This document shows, piece by piece, positions 45,050 to 52,853 of a stretch of DNA of 64,000 nucleotides. This DNA is from Lentimicrobiaceae bacterium (GTDB lineage: Bacteria; Bacteroidota; Bacteroidia; Bacteroidales; F082), in the NCBI GenBank assembly GCA_015061295.1, contig SUWU01000001.1, forward strand, positions 43,309 through 107,308, read 5' to 3'. The position numbers were made by a program, and so were the translations under genes. The first letter of the stretch is position 1. Every line of letters starts with the position of its first letter. The notes beneath the pieces were generated by a model that ran no database searches, was not told the DNA's origin, and saw nothing but the letters and a program-made list of their open reading frames with translations.

Positions 45050-47470
45050 TTATAAACTAATACTGATATTGATTTTAAAGACAAAATTATCTGATATTTC
45101 TTCGTAAGAATAAGGTCCATAACGGTAGAAAGTGCCAAAGCCTAATTTAGTGAATCCTGCCTTTATGATGTTGTCAATCACAATGCCACTTTCGTAATAA
45201 CCGTTTTTTAAGTCACTGAGTCCCCAAGTCTCCAAGTCCTCAAGTCTTTGGATCACTGCATCACTGTAATTCTGCGCTTTCAAATCTCCCCATGCGATAT
45301 TTGTAATTAATATTATTTCAGGGTGGAACTTCTTGTAATTAATTAAGAGATTCCTGAAGTTGTGAGAGAAATATAAAGCAGCAAATCTATCGCAGAAAAA
45401 CTCATCAGGACGCATGGTGCTGAAACTCTCTGGACAATAGATGTTGAATTTGTTGTTACCGCTGCCTTCAATGTTAAATAACTCGGTGACAGGAGCAAGA
45501 CCATTGATATATCCCAACTGAGCAGTCAATGATGTCTCGCCAAAATATCGTGTCTCATTTTTTCCTCTAAATAAAAACTCTATCTTGTCGAAATTGTAAG
45601 GGCTGCTAAATACATCTCTTAAATTTTTCTGATATGAAAGCCAAATCACAGGATTGGCATTTCCCTCAGATTTTAATACGTTTTCTGATTTTATGAAATC
45701 TTCTCCAAAAGCAATTCGTAACTTGAAATCTAATGTGCTTAATCTATAAGGCTGTTGACTGTTGGCGTTTAGCTGTTGGCTGTTGAAAACAATTTTATCT
45801 CCGACTTCAAATCGTACAAATCCTTTAAGATATTGGTTGATATACGTTGAATATTCAGCAGAAATCATATCGTTTAATGATGTCGCTTTGATATAAAAAT
45901 GTTTGTATCCAGATGGGTTTAATACATTCTTCTTTTCTTCAAAACCATAATTACCTAATCGCTCGAATTGATGTGATGCAGAAATTCTTAATCTCATGTC
46001 TTTCGATGGTAATATGTTAAAGTCGAGATTACCTCCATAGTTAAATTCTTTTGCTTTAAACCAATAATTTACATTTGCTCCTATCGAGAAATATTTCGAT
46101 AGATTCTTGTTGGTGTTTAATCCTAAGCCAAGCATGTAGCCGTTACCTATGTTGTAATCCATTAGGTCGTCTAATCTGAAACTTATAAATCCTAAAGGAA
46201 TTTCATTCTCTGTCAGAAACGATAACGACTCAGCAATTTTGTCGAAGTTGATGTTATTTTCTTTAAATACAGAATCAACGTATTTATATGTCGCTTCTAA
46301 TCGTTCTTCACTCAATTTGTTGTAACGATAATTTCTTATGATGTTGTCAGATTCTCCTGCTTTTTCATCTATTGAGATGGTGGCGTCGAATGTATTTTTG
46401 TTGATGTCTTCGTTGATGCTTATTTCGGTGATATAACTTTTCCCTATTCCTAACATAACACCATCGTTGCCGACATTGTTGCCATCTGGAAACATCACGA
46501 TGATATTTGTGTTCAGTTGCTTCGGAAACCAATATCCATTTGCCTTTTCATACATTTGTTGAATATTGATATTGAAGATGTTCTCTTGCTTGGAAGGTTC
46601 TGCTTTTACATTTTGAATTGCCCAATTATCGGAGTTAACAGTAATAGTTCCTTTCAATGAATTGAAGTGAGTGTTTCTGTATGGTCTAAAGGAAATCGTG
46701 AAGATACTGTCGTTGCTTTCATTTTTAAAAGATGACTCTAAGACAAAGATATACTTCTTTCTACTGTCTTTACTGATGGGATTAACATAGTTTTTGCTGT
46801 TTATCGTGACAAAGTCTTCTTGAAATCCAATGCTTTGTATGTTTTCTAAGATATAGATAAACATAGGGTTGTTTAAACCTGATATTTTATTTGCAAGTAT
46901 GTTCTTCTTGTTTTTATTAGGTTTATGATAAAATTGCTCCGATACGGTCTCCATTACTAACAAGTCTTTGTCTTCAAATTCTTTCCGCATCTCGTCGTTA
47001 GCACTTAGGTTAGTCGTGTCAATAGTGAAGGTAAAGCTGTCGTATATCTTATAATAATACGAATCTAAACTTTTAGGATTGTTGGAGTCTCTATATTTGA
47101 AGACACTGTCGATGATGCGATTTGCAGGGTCGTGACTTCCATCTATCACAATTTCTGAGAGCTGAATGTTTAGAGGTTTCAACCTAACGAAAATGTTGTC
47201 CTGTCCCTCATTAATATCTATTGTTTTTTTCTCATAACCTACGAAAGAAAATGTCAGACTATTGATTTCCTTTTTTGTCTTGATTGAAAAATTGCCATCG
47301 ATGTCGGTTGTCGTTCCTAATGTTCCATCTTCGTTGATGACTATATTTACAAATGCAAGACGCTCATTAGTTTTATCATCAATAACAATACCGTTGATAC
47401 GGTTCTGAGCATTCAGACAGATGTTAAGAACGAATAATAATATTGTTAATAGAAATTTGTGATTCTTCAT
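45050..47470 (-). CDS. DUF5686 family outer membrane protein with CarboxypepD_reg domain
   Basis: This 806-residue protein has a signal peptide (ending LNAQ), then a carboxypeptidase-like regulatory domain (residues about 23-105; GIVIDDKTNERLAFVNIVI, then FSFVGYEKKTI). The long DUF5686 region has helical and barrel parts and closes FVFKINISISL. Members are conserved in Bacteroidota with unknown role, probably barrels with periplasmic domains. Two loops are made of dispersed repeat units: NSQQLNANSQQP around residue 567, and a LEDLETWGLSDLK stretch around residue 745 coded by AAGTCTCC-type units. It is the last gene of a leftward pair with the MazG-like gene. Confidence 0.85.
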   Translation of the reverse strand: MKNHKFLLTILLFVLNICLNAQNRINGIVIDDKTNERLAFVNIVINEDGTLGTTTDIDGNFSIKTKKEINSLTFSFVGYEKKTIDINEGQDNIFVRLKPLNIQLSEIVIDGSHDPANRIIDSVFKYRDSNNPKSLDSYYYKIYDSFTFTIDTTNLSANDEMRKEFEDKDLLVMETVSEQFYHKPNKNKKNILANKISGLNNPMFIYILENIQSIGFQEDFVTINSKNYVNPISKDSRKKYIFVLESSFKNESNDSIFTISFRPYRNTHFNSLKGTITVNSDNWAIQNVKAEPSKQENIFNINIQQMYEKANGYWFPKQLNTNIIVMFPDGNNVGNDGVMLGIGKSYITEISINEDINKNTFDATISIDEKAGESDNIIRNYRYNKLSEERLEATYKYVDSVFKENNINFDKIAESLSFLTENEIPLGFISFRLDDLMDYNIGNGYMLGLGLNTNKNLSKYFSIGANVNYWFKAKEFNYGGNLDFNILPSKDMRLRISASHQFERLGNYGFEEKKNVLNPSGYKHFYIKATSLNDMISAEYSTYINQYLKGFVRFEVGDKIVFNSQQLNANSQQPYRLSTLDFKLRIAFGEDFIKSENVLKSEGNANPVIWLSYQKNLRDVFSSPYNFDKIEFLFRGKNETRYFGETSLTAQLGYINGLAPVTELFNIEGSGNNKFNIYCPESFSTMRPDEFFCDRFAALYFSHNFRNLLINYKKFHPEIILITNIAWGDLKAQNYSDAVIQRLEDLETWGLSDLKNGYYESGIVIDNIIKAGFTKLGFGTFYRYGPYSYEEISDNFVFKINISISL
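45210..45265. repeat. In-frame AAGTCTCC octamer run in the DUF5686 gene
   Basis: Units AAGTCACTGAGTC, CCAAGTCT, CCAAGTCCT and CAAGTCTT are the same family as the spacer at 16540-16575. Here they encode LEDLETWGLSDLK on the minus strand. Confidence 0.7.
45750..45785. repeat. In-frame GCTGTTG/GCGTTTA heptamers in the DUF5686 gene
   Basis: About five units of the reversed GCCAACA heptamer encode NSQQLNANSQQP in a barrel loop. Confidence 0.8.
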
Positions 47471-47479
47471 TGTATTAGG

Positions 47480-47530
47480 ACTAAAGTTAAAAGTCTAAAG
47501 TCAAAAGTCAGTGTCAGAGTCAGTTGTTAA
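47480..47530. repeat. AAAGTCTA/AAAGTCA/GTCAGA run between DUF5686 and MazG-like genes
   Basis: Fills the 30-bp spacer and extends into the last codons of the MazG-like gene, encoding its LTTDSDTDF end. Confidence 0.75.
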
Positions 47531-47848
47531 CTTTAAATTATTAATGTGTCTGTCTTTATCTCTATTTGTCTTCTTCTCTAAGTTTTTTTTAAATGCTTCT
47601 GTTAAATCGACACCTGTCTGGTTGGCGAGACAAATCAAAACCCATAAAACATCGGCCATCTCATCGGCTAAGTCGTATTTTTTATCAGATTCTTTGAACG
47701 ACTGTTCACCGTAGGTGCGGGCGATAATTCTGGCAAGTTCGCCTACTTCTTCAGTCAGTAAAGTCATATTTGTAAGTTCATTGAAATATCTTACGCCGTG
47801 AGTCTTAATCCATTCATCGACGATTTTCTGAGCTTCTATTATTGTCAT
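47501..47848 (-). CDS. MazG-like nucleotide pyrophosphohydrolase
   Basis: This protein is 115 residues from the ATG at 47848. The longer frame up to 47926 would place the minus-strand -7 element (47904-47911) inside the gene and begins with an atypical hydrophobic stretch, so it is rejected. The MazG signature is visible: LLTEEVGELARIIA (around residue 28) and DLADEMADVLWVLICLANQTGVDL (around residue 58), giving the EExxE and ExxD metal-binding helices. It would hydrolyse (d)NTPs to monophosphates. The C-terminus is repeat-coded (TTDSDTDF). Confidence 0.88.
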   Translation of the reverse strand: MTIIEAQKIVDEWIKTHGVRYFNELTNMTLLTEEVGELARIIARTYGEQSFKESDKKYDLADEMADVLWVLICLANQTGVDLTEAFKKNLEKKTNRDKDRHINNLKLTTDSDTDF

Positions 47849-47903
47849 GATTATGATAGATATGATGATAGACACATTCGATGTGTCCGTGCAGTTACGT
47901 ATG

Positions 47904-47911
47904 CAAAAGTA
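47904..47911 (-). promoter_or_regulatory. -7 element TACTTTTG for the MazG-like gene
   Basis: TAnnTTTG on the minus strand, 56 bp before the preferred start at 47848. It is divergent from the element at 47963. Confidence 0.55.
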
Positions 47912-47962
47912 AATAATTTCGGTCAATGAGTCAATAAGTCAGTGAGACAATGAGTTTTTTTC

Positions 47963-47970
47963 TATTTTTG
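47963..47970 (+). promoter_or_regulatory. -7 element TATTTTTG for the RlmL-like gene
   Basis: TAnnTTTG 17 bp before the GTG start at 47988. Confidence 0.55.
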
Positions 47971-47987
47971 TAAAAAATAAATTAACA

Positions 47988-49157
47988 GTGGAAAATACTT
48001 TTACTTTAGTGGCAAAGACGTTGCCAGGCTTTGAACAAATACTCGCCGACGAATTACAAGCATTAGGAGCAGAGAATATAAATGTCTTACATCGTGCTGT
48101 CAGTTTCGACGCTGATAAAGCCTTGATGTATAAGGCAAATTACTGTCTTCGTACAGCATTGCGCATTTTAAAACCAATTCAGACTTTCGTAGCTCGTAAC
48201 GAACTCATGTTATATAAGAAGATTTTTGAAATCAAGTGGCATGAGATATTCGGCATTGAAGAGACTTTCGCTATCGATGCCGTGGTGAGTGGCAACTATT
48301 TTACACATTCGCAATATGCGGCATTGAAAGTAAAAGACGCTATCGCTGATGAGTTCCGTAATAAATACGGTGCGCGTCCTTCTGTCGATGTTGAAAATCC
48401 GGATTTGAGAATTAATATCCATATAGAGAATGAGAAGGTGACACTCTCTTTTGACAGCTCGGGTGAGTCTTTGCACAAGAGAGGCTATCGTAAAGCCGTC
48501 GATAAGGCTCCTATCAACGAGGTGCTCGCAGCAGGACTTATAAAACTCACTGGCTGGAACTACGATAGAAATTTCGTCGATTGTATGTGTGGCTCTGCAA
48601 CTATTCCTATTGAGGCTGCTATGGCGGCGATGAATATCCCAGCAGGTTATTTTAGAGAGAGTTATGGCTTTATGAAATGGCGTGACTTTGACGAGAAACT
48701 ATGGAAAAAAATAGTGACAGAAGCCGATGAAGAGATACGTGACTTCGACTATGAGATATTCGCATCAGACCATTCCGCTAAGGCAGTGCAGATAGCGCAG
48801 GCTAACATCAAAGGCGCGCATCTCTCTCACGATATCACGCTCTCGCAACAAGATATGTTCGAGATGACACCGCCAGAAGCTCCAGGTATCTTGCTCATCA
48901 ATCCTCCTTACGGCGAACGCCTCGAGGAAAAAGACATCGTTAATTTATACAAGAATATAGGTAATACTTTAAAACATAAATTCAAAGGCTACGACGCCTG
49001 GGTGATAAGCAGTAACTTAGAAGTACTTAAACTCATAGGCTTGAAGCCTTCAAAGAAGATAGAGGTCTATAACGGCTCCTTAGACTGTCGCTTTGTGAAG
49101 TTTGAAATCTTCGATGGCAAATATAAGGATATGAAGAGACAACAAGTCAATGAGTAA
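47988..49157 (+). CDS. THUMP-domain class I RNA methyltransferase (RlmL N-terminal-like)
   Basis: This 389-residue protein starts at GTG (no closer ATG gives the family start ENTFTLVAKTLPGFEQIL). The THUMP RNA-binding domain spans about residues 45-155. The SAM-dependent methyltransferase domain has DCMCGSATIPIEAAM (around residue 200), a SDHS-type SAM-binding turn around residue 258, and the catalytic NPPYGERL (around residue 306). It corresponds to the N-terminal half of E. coli RlmL, which methylates G2445 of 23S rRNA. As in many bacteria the RlmK half is absent. Confidence 0.9.
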   Translation: MENTFTLVAKTLPGFEQILADELQALGAENINVLHRAVSFDADKALMYKANYCLRTALRILKPIQTFVARNELMLYKKIFEIKWHEIFGIEETFAIDAVVSGNYFTHSQYAALKVKDAIADEFRNKYGARPSVDVENPDLRINIHIENEKVTLSFDSSGESLHKRGYRKAVDKAPINEVLAAGLIKLTGWNYDRNFVDCMCGSATIPIEAAMAAMNIPAGYFRESYGFMKWRDFDEKLWKKIVTEADEEIRDFDYEIFASDHSAKAVQIAQANIKGAHLSHDITLSQQDMFEMTPPEAPGILLINPPYGERLEEKDIVNLYKNIGNTLKHKFKGYDAWVISSNLEVLKLIGLKPSKKIEVYNGSLDCRFVKFEIFDGKYKDMKRQQVNE

Positions 49158-49242
49158 TTAATAACCATTAACTATTAATTATACATTGTTAATTGTTAAT
49201 TGTTAATTGTTAATTGTTCATCGTTCATTGTTCATTGTTCAT
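49158..49242. repeat. TTGTTAA and TTCATTG heptamer array between convergent genes
   Basis: The whole spacer is (TTAATTG)n followed by TTCATTG/TTCATCG units. TTGTTAA carries stops on both strands. No GC-rich terminator is visible. Confidence 0.85.
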
Positions 49243-50249
49243 TTTTCAAAGTTTTCGCATATTTCTCTCACGCTTTTTTCTATAGGTGTGAATGTGAAGT
49301 TTAATTCTTTTATGATTTTTGCTGAGGAATAGGAGTATTTTCTTGTTGCGGTGCGTGCGGTCTCTTTGGTGATGAGAGGCCTCTTGCCTTGTATCTTTCC
49401 TAATATCCAGAAGACTCTCCATGCTACTTCGCTGAGGAACTTGCCGACTTTGATATGAGGCGCCTTGACGTTGAAGTTGTCAGCCATCAGTTTGAACAGG
49501 TCTTGGTATGAGATAAGAGCTCCGTTGAGACAGTAGCGTTGTCCGAATTTGTTATTTTCCATCAGCATTATCATGGCGCGTGCCACGTCTTTTACATCGA
49601 CGAAACCGTTGATGCCTGTGGTGTAGAAAGGAAATCCTTTAGCGATGGTGTTGAAAAGCTCACAGCTACTCGAGTCCCATTTGCCAGCTCCGAGTATCAG
49701 CGATGGGTTTACGATAGTCGCGTTCAAGCCTTCTGCTATGCCACGCCACACTTCCATCTCGCCCTCGTGCTTCGAGTTGGAGTAGATGCTGTTGTTTTTA
49801 GAATGCGTCCATGGCGATTCTTCATCTATAGTCTCGCCTTCAAGGGCGCGTCCCAATGCGGCAATGGAACTTACATGACAGAACTTCTTCACGCCGCATT
49901 GTAAAGCAGCATTGACCATGTTTTTTGTTCCTTCAACATTGACTCTCATCAAGCTATTCTTGTCACTTGGATCGAAGGAAACGACAGCTGCACAATGATA
50001 AACCTCATCAACATCGCGCATAGCTTCTTCTAAAATATCATAATCTAAGACATCACCATAGATGAACTCAATGTTATCAGGTATCTCGTTAAAACCATAA
50101 CGTGACAACACTCTCTTTAATAACGATAAGTCGCTGTTCTTACGACATAAAAGTTTTATATGGCTGTTGGCTGTTGGCTGTTGACTGTTGGCTATCTCTG
50201 CAACTAAATGCGAGCCTAATAATCCTGTGCATCCTGTGATGAAAATCAT
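49239..50249 (-). CDS. NAD-dependent epimerase/dehydratase (3-beta-HSD-like SDR)
   Basis: This protein is 336 residues from the ATG at 50249, giving MIFITGCTGLLGSHLV with the glycine-rich NAD(P) motif at the very start. The ATG at 50285 is rejected because the minus-strand -7 element (50265-50272) would lie inside the gene. Other extended-SDR marks are a GDVLDYD acidic patch, HCAAVVSFDPSD (around residue 85), and YSNSKHEGE (active-site YxxxK, around residue 155). The family includes nucleoside-diphosphate-sugar epimerases and dihydroflavonol/3-beta-HSD reductases; the substrate is unknown. A NSQQPTANS repeat insertion follows the first helix (residues about 22-29). Confidence 0.85.
   Translation of the reverse strand: MIFITGCTGLLGSHLVAEIANSQQPTANSHIKLLCRKNSDLSLLKRVLSRYGFNEIPDNIEFIYGDVLDYDILEEAMRDVDEVYHCAAVVSFDPSDKNSLMRVNVEGTKNMVNAALQCGVKKFCHVSSIAALGRALEGETIDEESPWTHSKNNSIYSNSKHEGEMEVWRGIAEGLNATIVNPSLILGAGKWDSSSCELFNTIAKGFPFYTTGINGFVDVKDVARAMIMLMENNKFGQRYCLNGALISYQDLFKLMADNFNVKAPHIKVGKFLSEVAWRVFWILGKIQGKRPLITKETARTATRKYSYSSAKIIKELNFTFTPIEKSVREICENFEK
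50161..50194. repeat. In-frame GCTGTTG heptamers in the epimerase gene
   Basis: Four to five units of the GCCAACA heptamer encode the NSQQPTANS insertion between the first alpha-helix and second beta-strand of the Rossmann fold. Confidence 0.8.
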
Positions 50250-50264
50250 AGCTTGTTTTTCTTG

Positions 50265-50272
50265 CAAAAATA
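50265..50272 (-). promoter_or_regulatory. -7 element TATTTTTG for the epimerase gene
   Basis: TAnnTTTG on the minus strand 15 bp before the preferred ATG at 50249. It fixes the start choice. Confidence 0.6.
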
Positions 50273-50363
50273 ATAAAAAGTTCAAAGTTCAGTGTAGAAA
50301 GTTCGGCGTTTAGAGTTCGACGTTAAAGGTTCATAGAACATTGTTATTTTATATACTTTTTCT

Positions 50364-50394
50364 TTTGATATTTCAAAAATATTTTATAATTTTG
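50364..50394 (+). promoter_or_regulatory. tnaA promoter, perfect Bacteroidota consensus
   Basis: TTTG at 50364-50367, 19-bp spacing, TAATTTTG at 50387-50394. This is the best match in the window. It predicts a leader of about 200 nt. Between this promoter and the epimerase lie TTCAAAG/TTCGGCG-type repeat units (about 50276-50332). Confidence 0.8.
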
Positions 50395-50413
50395 GAGTCC
50401 AAATTAAAATGTC

Positions 50414-50488
50414 ATGACTTTTCAGATGAGTAAAAAATATACATTCTTAAACCTCAAGGAAAGAGACAGATTTTTTGTTAGCTGTTAG
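50414..50488 (+). CDS. Small ORF in the tnaA leader (candidate leader peptide)
   Basis: A 24-codon frame with starts at 50414 or 50426 (MTFQMSKKYTFLNLKERDRF..., ending in Cys-stop). It begins about 15 nt after the predicted start of transcription. It has no Trp codon, unlike E. coli TnaC, so any sensing would differ. Its last codons run into GTTAGCT repeat units. It may be chance. Confidence 0.25.
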   Translation: MTFQMSKKYTFLNLKERDRFFVSC

Positions 50489-50537
50489 CTATTGGCTGAT
50501 GGTCTTTGGCTGTTTTATAAAATACACAAAAATCTGT
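50466..50537 (+). promoter_or_regulatory. Long-range stem in the tnaA leader
   Basis: ACAGATTTTTTGT (50466-50478) can pair with ACAAAAATCTGT (50526-50537), leaving one bulged T. The loop contains the small ORF's stop and GCTGTTA/GCTATTG repeat units. The structure could influence translation or transcription of tnaA; this is inference only. Confidence 0.4.
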
Positions 50538-50602
50538 TGACTGTGTCTGTTGACCGTTGACATTATAAATCAAAATAAATATTAACATAAAAAATAAATA
50601 TC

Positions 50603-51979
50603 ATGGAATTACCATTTGCAGAATCTTGGAAAATTAAGATGGTTGAACCCATCAAGAAAAGCACTCGCGCAGAACGCGAACAATGGATGAAAGAAGCTCA
50701 TTACAATTTGTTCAATCTCAAAGCAGATCAAGTTTATATCGACTGCTTGACCGACTCAGGTACTGGCGCTATGAGCGACCGTCAATGGGCTGCTATGATG
50801 ATGGGCGACGAAAGCTACGCTGGTTCATCTTCATTCTTCCGTCTTAAAGAAGTCATCACACGCCTCACTGGCTTTGAATATGTTATCCCAACACACCAAG
50901 GCCGTGCTGCTGAAAACGTTCTCTTCAGCCACTTAGTGAAAAACGGTGACATCGTTCCAGGTAACTCACACTTCGACACAACAAAAGGTCATATCGAGAG
51001 CCGTAAAGCTTTCGCTGTTGATTGCACAATAGATGAAGCAAAAGACACTCAACTTGAAGTTCCTTTCAAAGGTAATGTCGATCCTAAGAAACTTGAAGAA
51101 TGTCTCGCAGCTAATGCTGATAAAGTTCCTTTCATTATCGTTACTATCACAAACAACACAGCTGGTGGTCAGCCTGTATCAATGCAGAACCTCCGCGAAG
51201 TTCGTGCTGTTGCTGACAAATATAACAAACGCGTCATCTTCGACTCAGCACGTTTCGTTGAAAACGCTTACTTCATCAAGACACGTGAGGCTGGTTATGC
51301 TGACAAGACTATCAAAGAAATCGTTAAGGAAATGTATCAATATGCCGATGGTATGACAATGTCAGCCAAGAAAGACGGTATCGTGAATATGGGTGGTTTC
51401 ATCGCTACACGTCACGAAGACTGGTACGAAGGCGCAAAACGTTTCTGCATCCCATTCGAAGGCTTCCTTACATACGGTGGTATGAACGGTCGTGACATGG
51501 ACGCTCTCGCAGTAGGTCTCGACGAAAACACAGAATTAGACAACATCGAAACACGTATCAAACAAGTTCAATATCTTGCAGCTAAGTTAGACGAATACGG
51601 CATCCCTTACCAACGTCCTGTCGGTGGTCACGCTATCTTCGTCGATGCTGACCGCGTTCTCACCAATGTTCCTAAAGAAGAGTTCCCAGCACAGACACTC
51701 GCTATCGAACTTTACTTAGAAGCTGGTATCCGTGGATGCGAAATCGGTTACATCCTCGCCGACCGTGACCCTGTCACACGCGAAAACCGTTTCGGCGGAT
51801 TGGATCTTCTCCGTCTCTGCATCGCTCGCCGCGTCTATACTAACAACCACATGGATGTTATCGCAGCAGCTTTGAAGAACGTTTACGACCGCCGCGAAGA
51901 AATCAAACACGGCGTGCGTATCACATGGGAGACAGAACTCATGCGTCACTTCACAGTTCATTTAGAACCAATTAAATAA
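50603..51979 (+). CDS. tnaA: Tryptophanase
   Basis: This 458-residue PLP enzyme splits tryptophan to indole, pyruvate and ammonia. The fold-type I motifs are LTDSGTGAMSDRQWAAMM (around residue 49), PTHQGRAAENVLF, TNNTAGGQPVS, DSARFVENAYF, and SAKKDG with K257 as the PLP lysine. The near relative tyrosine phenol-lyase is excluded by three substrate-site residues: D125 (Thr in TPL), I381 (Arg in TPL) and H449 (Phe in TPL), all tryptophanase-like. The N-terminus MELPFAESWKIKMVEP matches Bacteroides tryptophanases. No tryptophan permease is adjacent. Regulation may act through its long leader. Confidence 0.95.
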   Translation: MELPFAESWKIKMVEPIKKSTRAEREQWMKEAHYNLFNLKADQVYIDCLTDSGTGAMSDRQWAAMMMGDESYAGSSSFFRLKEVITRLTGFEYVIPTHQGRAAENVLFSHLVKNGDIVPGNSHFDTTKGHIESRKAFAVDCTIDEAKDTQLEVPFKGNVDPKKLEECLAANADKVPFIIVTITNNTAGGQPVSMQNLREVRAVADKYNKRVIFDSARFVENAYFIKTREAGYADKTIKEIVKEMYQYADGMTMSAKKDGIVNMGGFIATRHEDWYEGAKRFCIPFEGFLTYGGMNGRDMDALAVGLDENTELDNIETRIKQVQYLAAKLDEYGIPYQRPVGGHAIFVDADRVLTNVPKEEFPAQTLAIELYLEAGIRGCEIGYILADRDPVTRENRFGGLDLLRLCIARRVYTNNHMDVIAAALKNVYDRREEIKHGVRITWETELMRHFTVHLEPIK

Positions 51980-51991
51980 TATTAAATATCG

Positions 51992-52048
51992 AACACAGAA
52001 CTCTGGACATTGAACTCTTTAACGGTTTAAAGTTCAGAGTTCGGTGTT
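51992..52048. terminator. Long hairpin after tnaA built from repeat units
   Basis: Outer arms AACACAGAACTCTG (51992-52005) and CAGAGTTCGGTGTT (52035-52048), one mismatch, plus an inner stem GAACTCTTTAA/TTTAAAGTTC. No T-run follows, so its role as a terminator is uncertain. The units are the same kind as at 50276-50332. Confidence 0.45.
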
Positions 52049-52055
52049 TAAAGGC

Positions 52056-52135
52056 AGAAGGCTATTAGCTGTTGGCTGTTAGCTATTGGCTAAGAGCTAA
52101 AGGCTAAAGTTAAGTGTCATAGTCATAGTCAGTGT
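52056..52135. repeat. GCTATTA/GCTGTTG and GTCATA repeat region
   Basis: The spacer upstream of the MntP-like gene consists of GCTGTTG/GCTATTG heptamers, GCTAAAG units and GTCATA hexamers. No promoter element is visible. Confidence 0.75.
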
Positions 52136-52149
52136 TAAAGTATTAAACA

Positions 52150-52713
52150 ATGTTTCTCGATATTCTTTTCATCATAGCACTTACGTTTCCTGTAGCGGCA
52201 GCATCAACGGCATTCGGTTCAATTAACAATGAACAATTAACAATTAACAATGAACAATGTTGGGGTCGTAATTTGATGTTTGCTCTTGTTCTTGCTTTAG
52301 GTCAAGGCTTGATGTATTATCTTGGTAGCTTGCTCGGTGGAACGTTTATGCATCTCTTGACAAAATTATCGAAATGGATAATTTTTGCTTTATGTTTTTC
52401 TGTGGCGTATAGAATGCTTTTAAACACTTTGAAGATAAAAAAAGGAGAGAACCTTTACTTTATTGAAACCAAGAAACAACTTCTGTTGTTGTCGATAGCC
52501 TTAGGTGTCAATGCTTTTATCGTAGGGCTGATGTATGAATTTATGCCTATGTTTCATTATTATACGCCCTGTATAATGATGATAGTTGCTTTTGTGTGGG
52601 CGATAGTAATGATGTTGATACCATTTTCCAAAATGAAACTCACCTTTAATAGTTTGTTAAATCTCATCTTTGCTGCAGTTATATTGGTGAGAGGCTTGTT
52701 GATCTTAGTCTGA
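52150..52713 (+). CDS. MntP-like manganese efflux family membrane protein
   Basis: This 187-residue protein has about six membrane segments. Its layout resembles MntP (two three-helix halves): FALVLALGQGLMYYLGSLLG and SIALGVNAFIVGLMYEF correspond to the second and fourth helices. The family's membrane Asp residues are not clearly present; Asn stands at the expected place in GVNAF. It may therefore be a divergent or altered-specificity member. A repeat-coded insertion INNEQLTINNEQ (residues about 25-36) sits in the loop after the first helix. A moderate family call. Confidence 0.6.
   Translation: MFLDILFIIALTFPVAAASTAFGSINNEQLTINNEQCWGRNLMFALVLALGQGLMYYLGSLLGGTFMHLLTKLSKWIIFALCFSVAYRMLLNTLKIKKGENLYFIETKKQLLLLSIALGVNAFIVGLMYEFMPMFHYYTPCIMMIVAFVWAIVMMLIPFSKMKLTFNSLLNLIFAAVILVRGLLILV
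52222..52260. repeat. In-frame TTAACAA/TGAACAA heptamers in the MntP-like gene
   Basis: Five units in the order TTAACAA, TGAACAA, TTAACAA, TTAACAA, TGAACAA. The mixed order avoids the stop that a pure array of either unit would give in this frame. Confidence 0.85.
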
Positions 52714-52748
52714 AATAAGCGTAGAAATCGATATTTTTTTTGATGCAG

Positions 52749-52781
52749 TTGTAACAAAATTGTAACAAAAATGTAATTTTT
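52749..52781 (+). promoter_or_regulatory. Pho-box-like triple 11-bp direct repeat
   Basis: Two perfect copies of TTGTAACAAAA and a third, partly diverged ATGTAATTTTT copy, contiguous with an 11-bp period. They sit 19 bp upstream of the -7 element of a Na+/Pi transporter gene. PhoB sites are tandem 11-bp repeats with a TGTAAC/TGTCAT core, so this is a strong PhoB/PhoP-type operator candidate. Confidence 0.7.
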
Positions 52782-52799
52782 TTCATTGGTAAAAATCGT

Positions 52800-52807
52800 T
52801 ATATTTG
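52800..52807 (+). promoter_or_regulatory. -7 element TATATTTG for the Na+/Pi transporter
   Basis: TAnnTTTG 47 bp before the ATG at 52854. No -33 TTTG at the right distance, which fits a promoter that needs an activator. Confidence 0.6.
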
Positions 52808-52853
52808 CACAATAAACGCTAAGAATTTAATAAGTAACAGAAACGATTTAACT

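Noticed and set aside
50603..51979. Tyrosine phenol-lyase instead of tryptophanase
   Set aside because: D125, I381 and H449 are tryptophanase-type; TPL has Thr, Arg and Phe at these sites.
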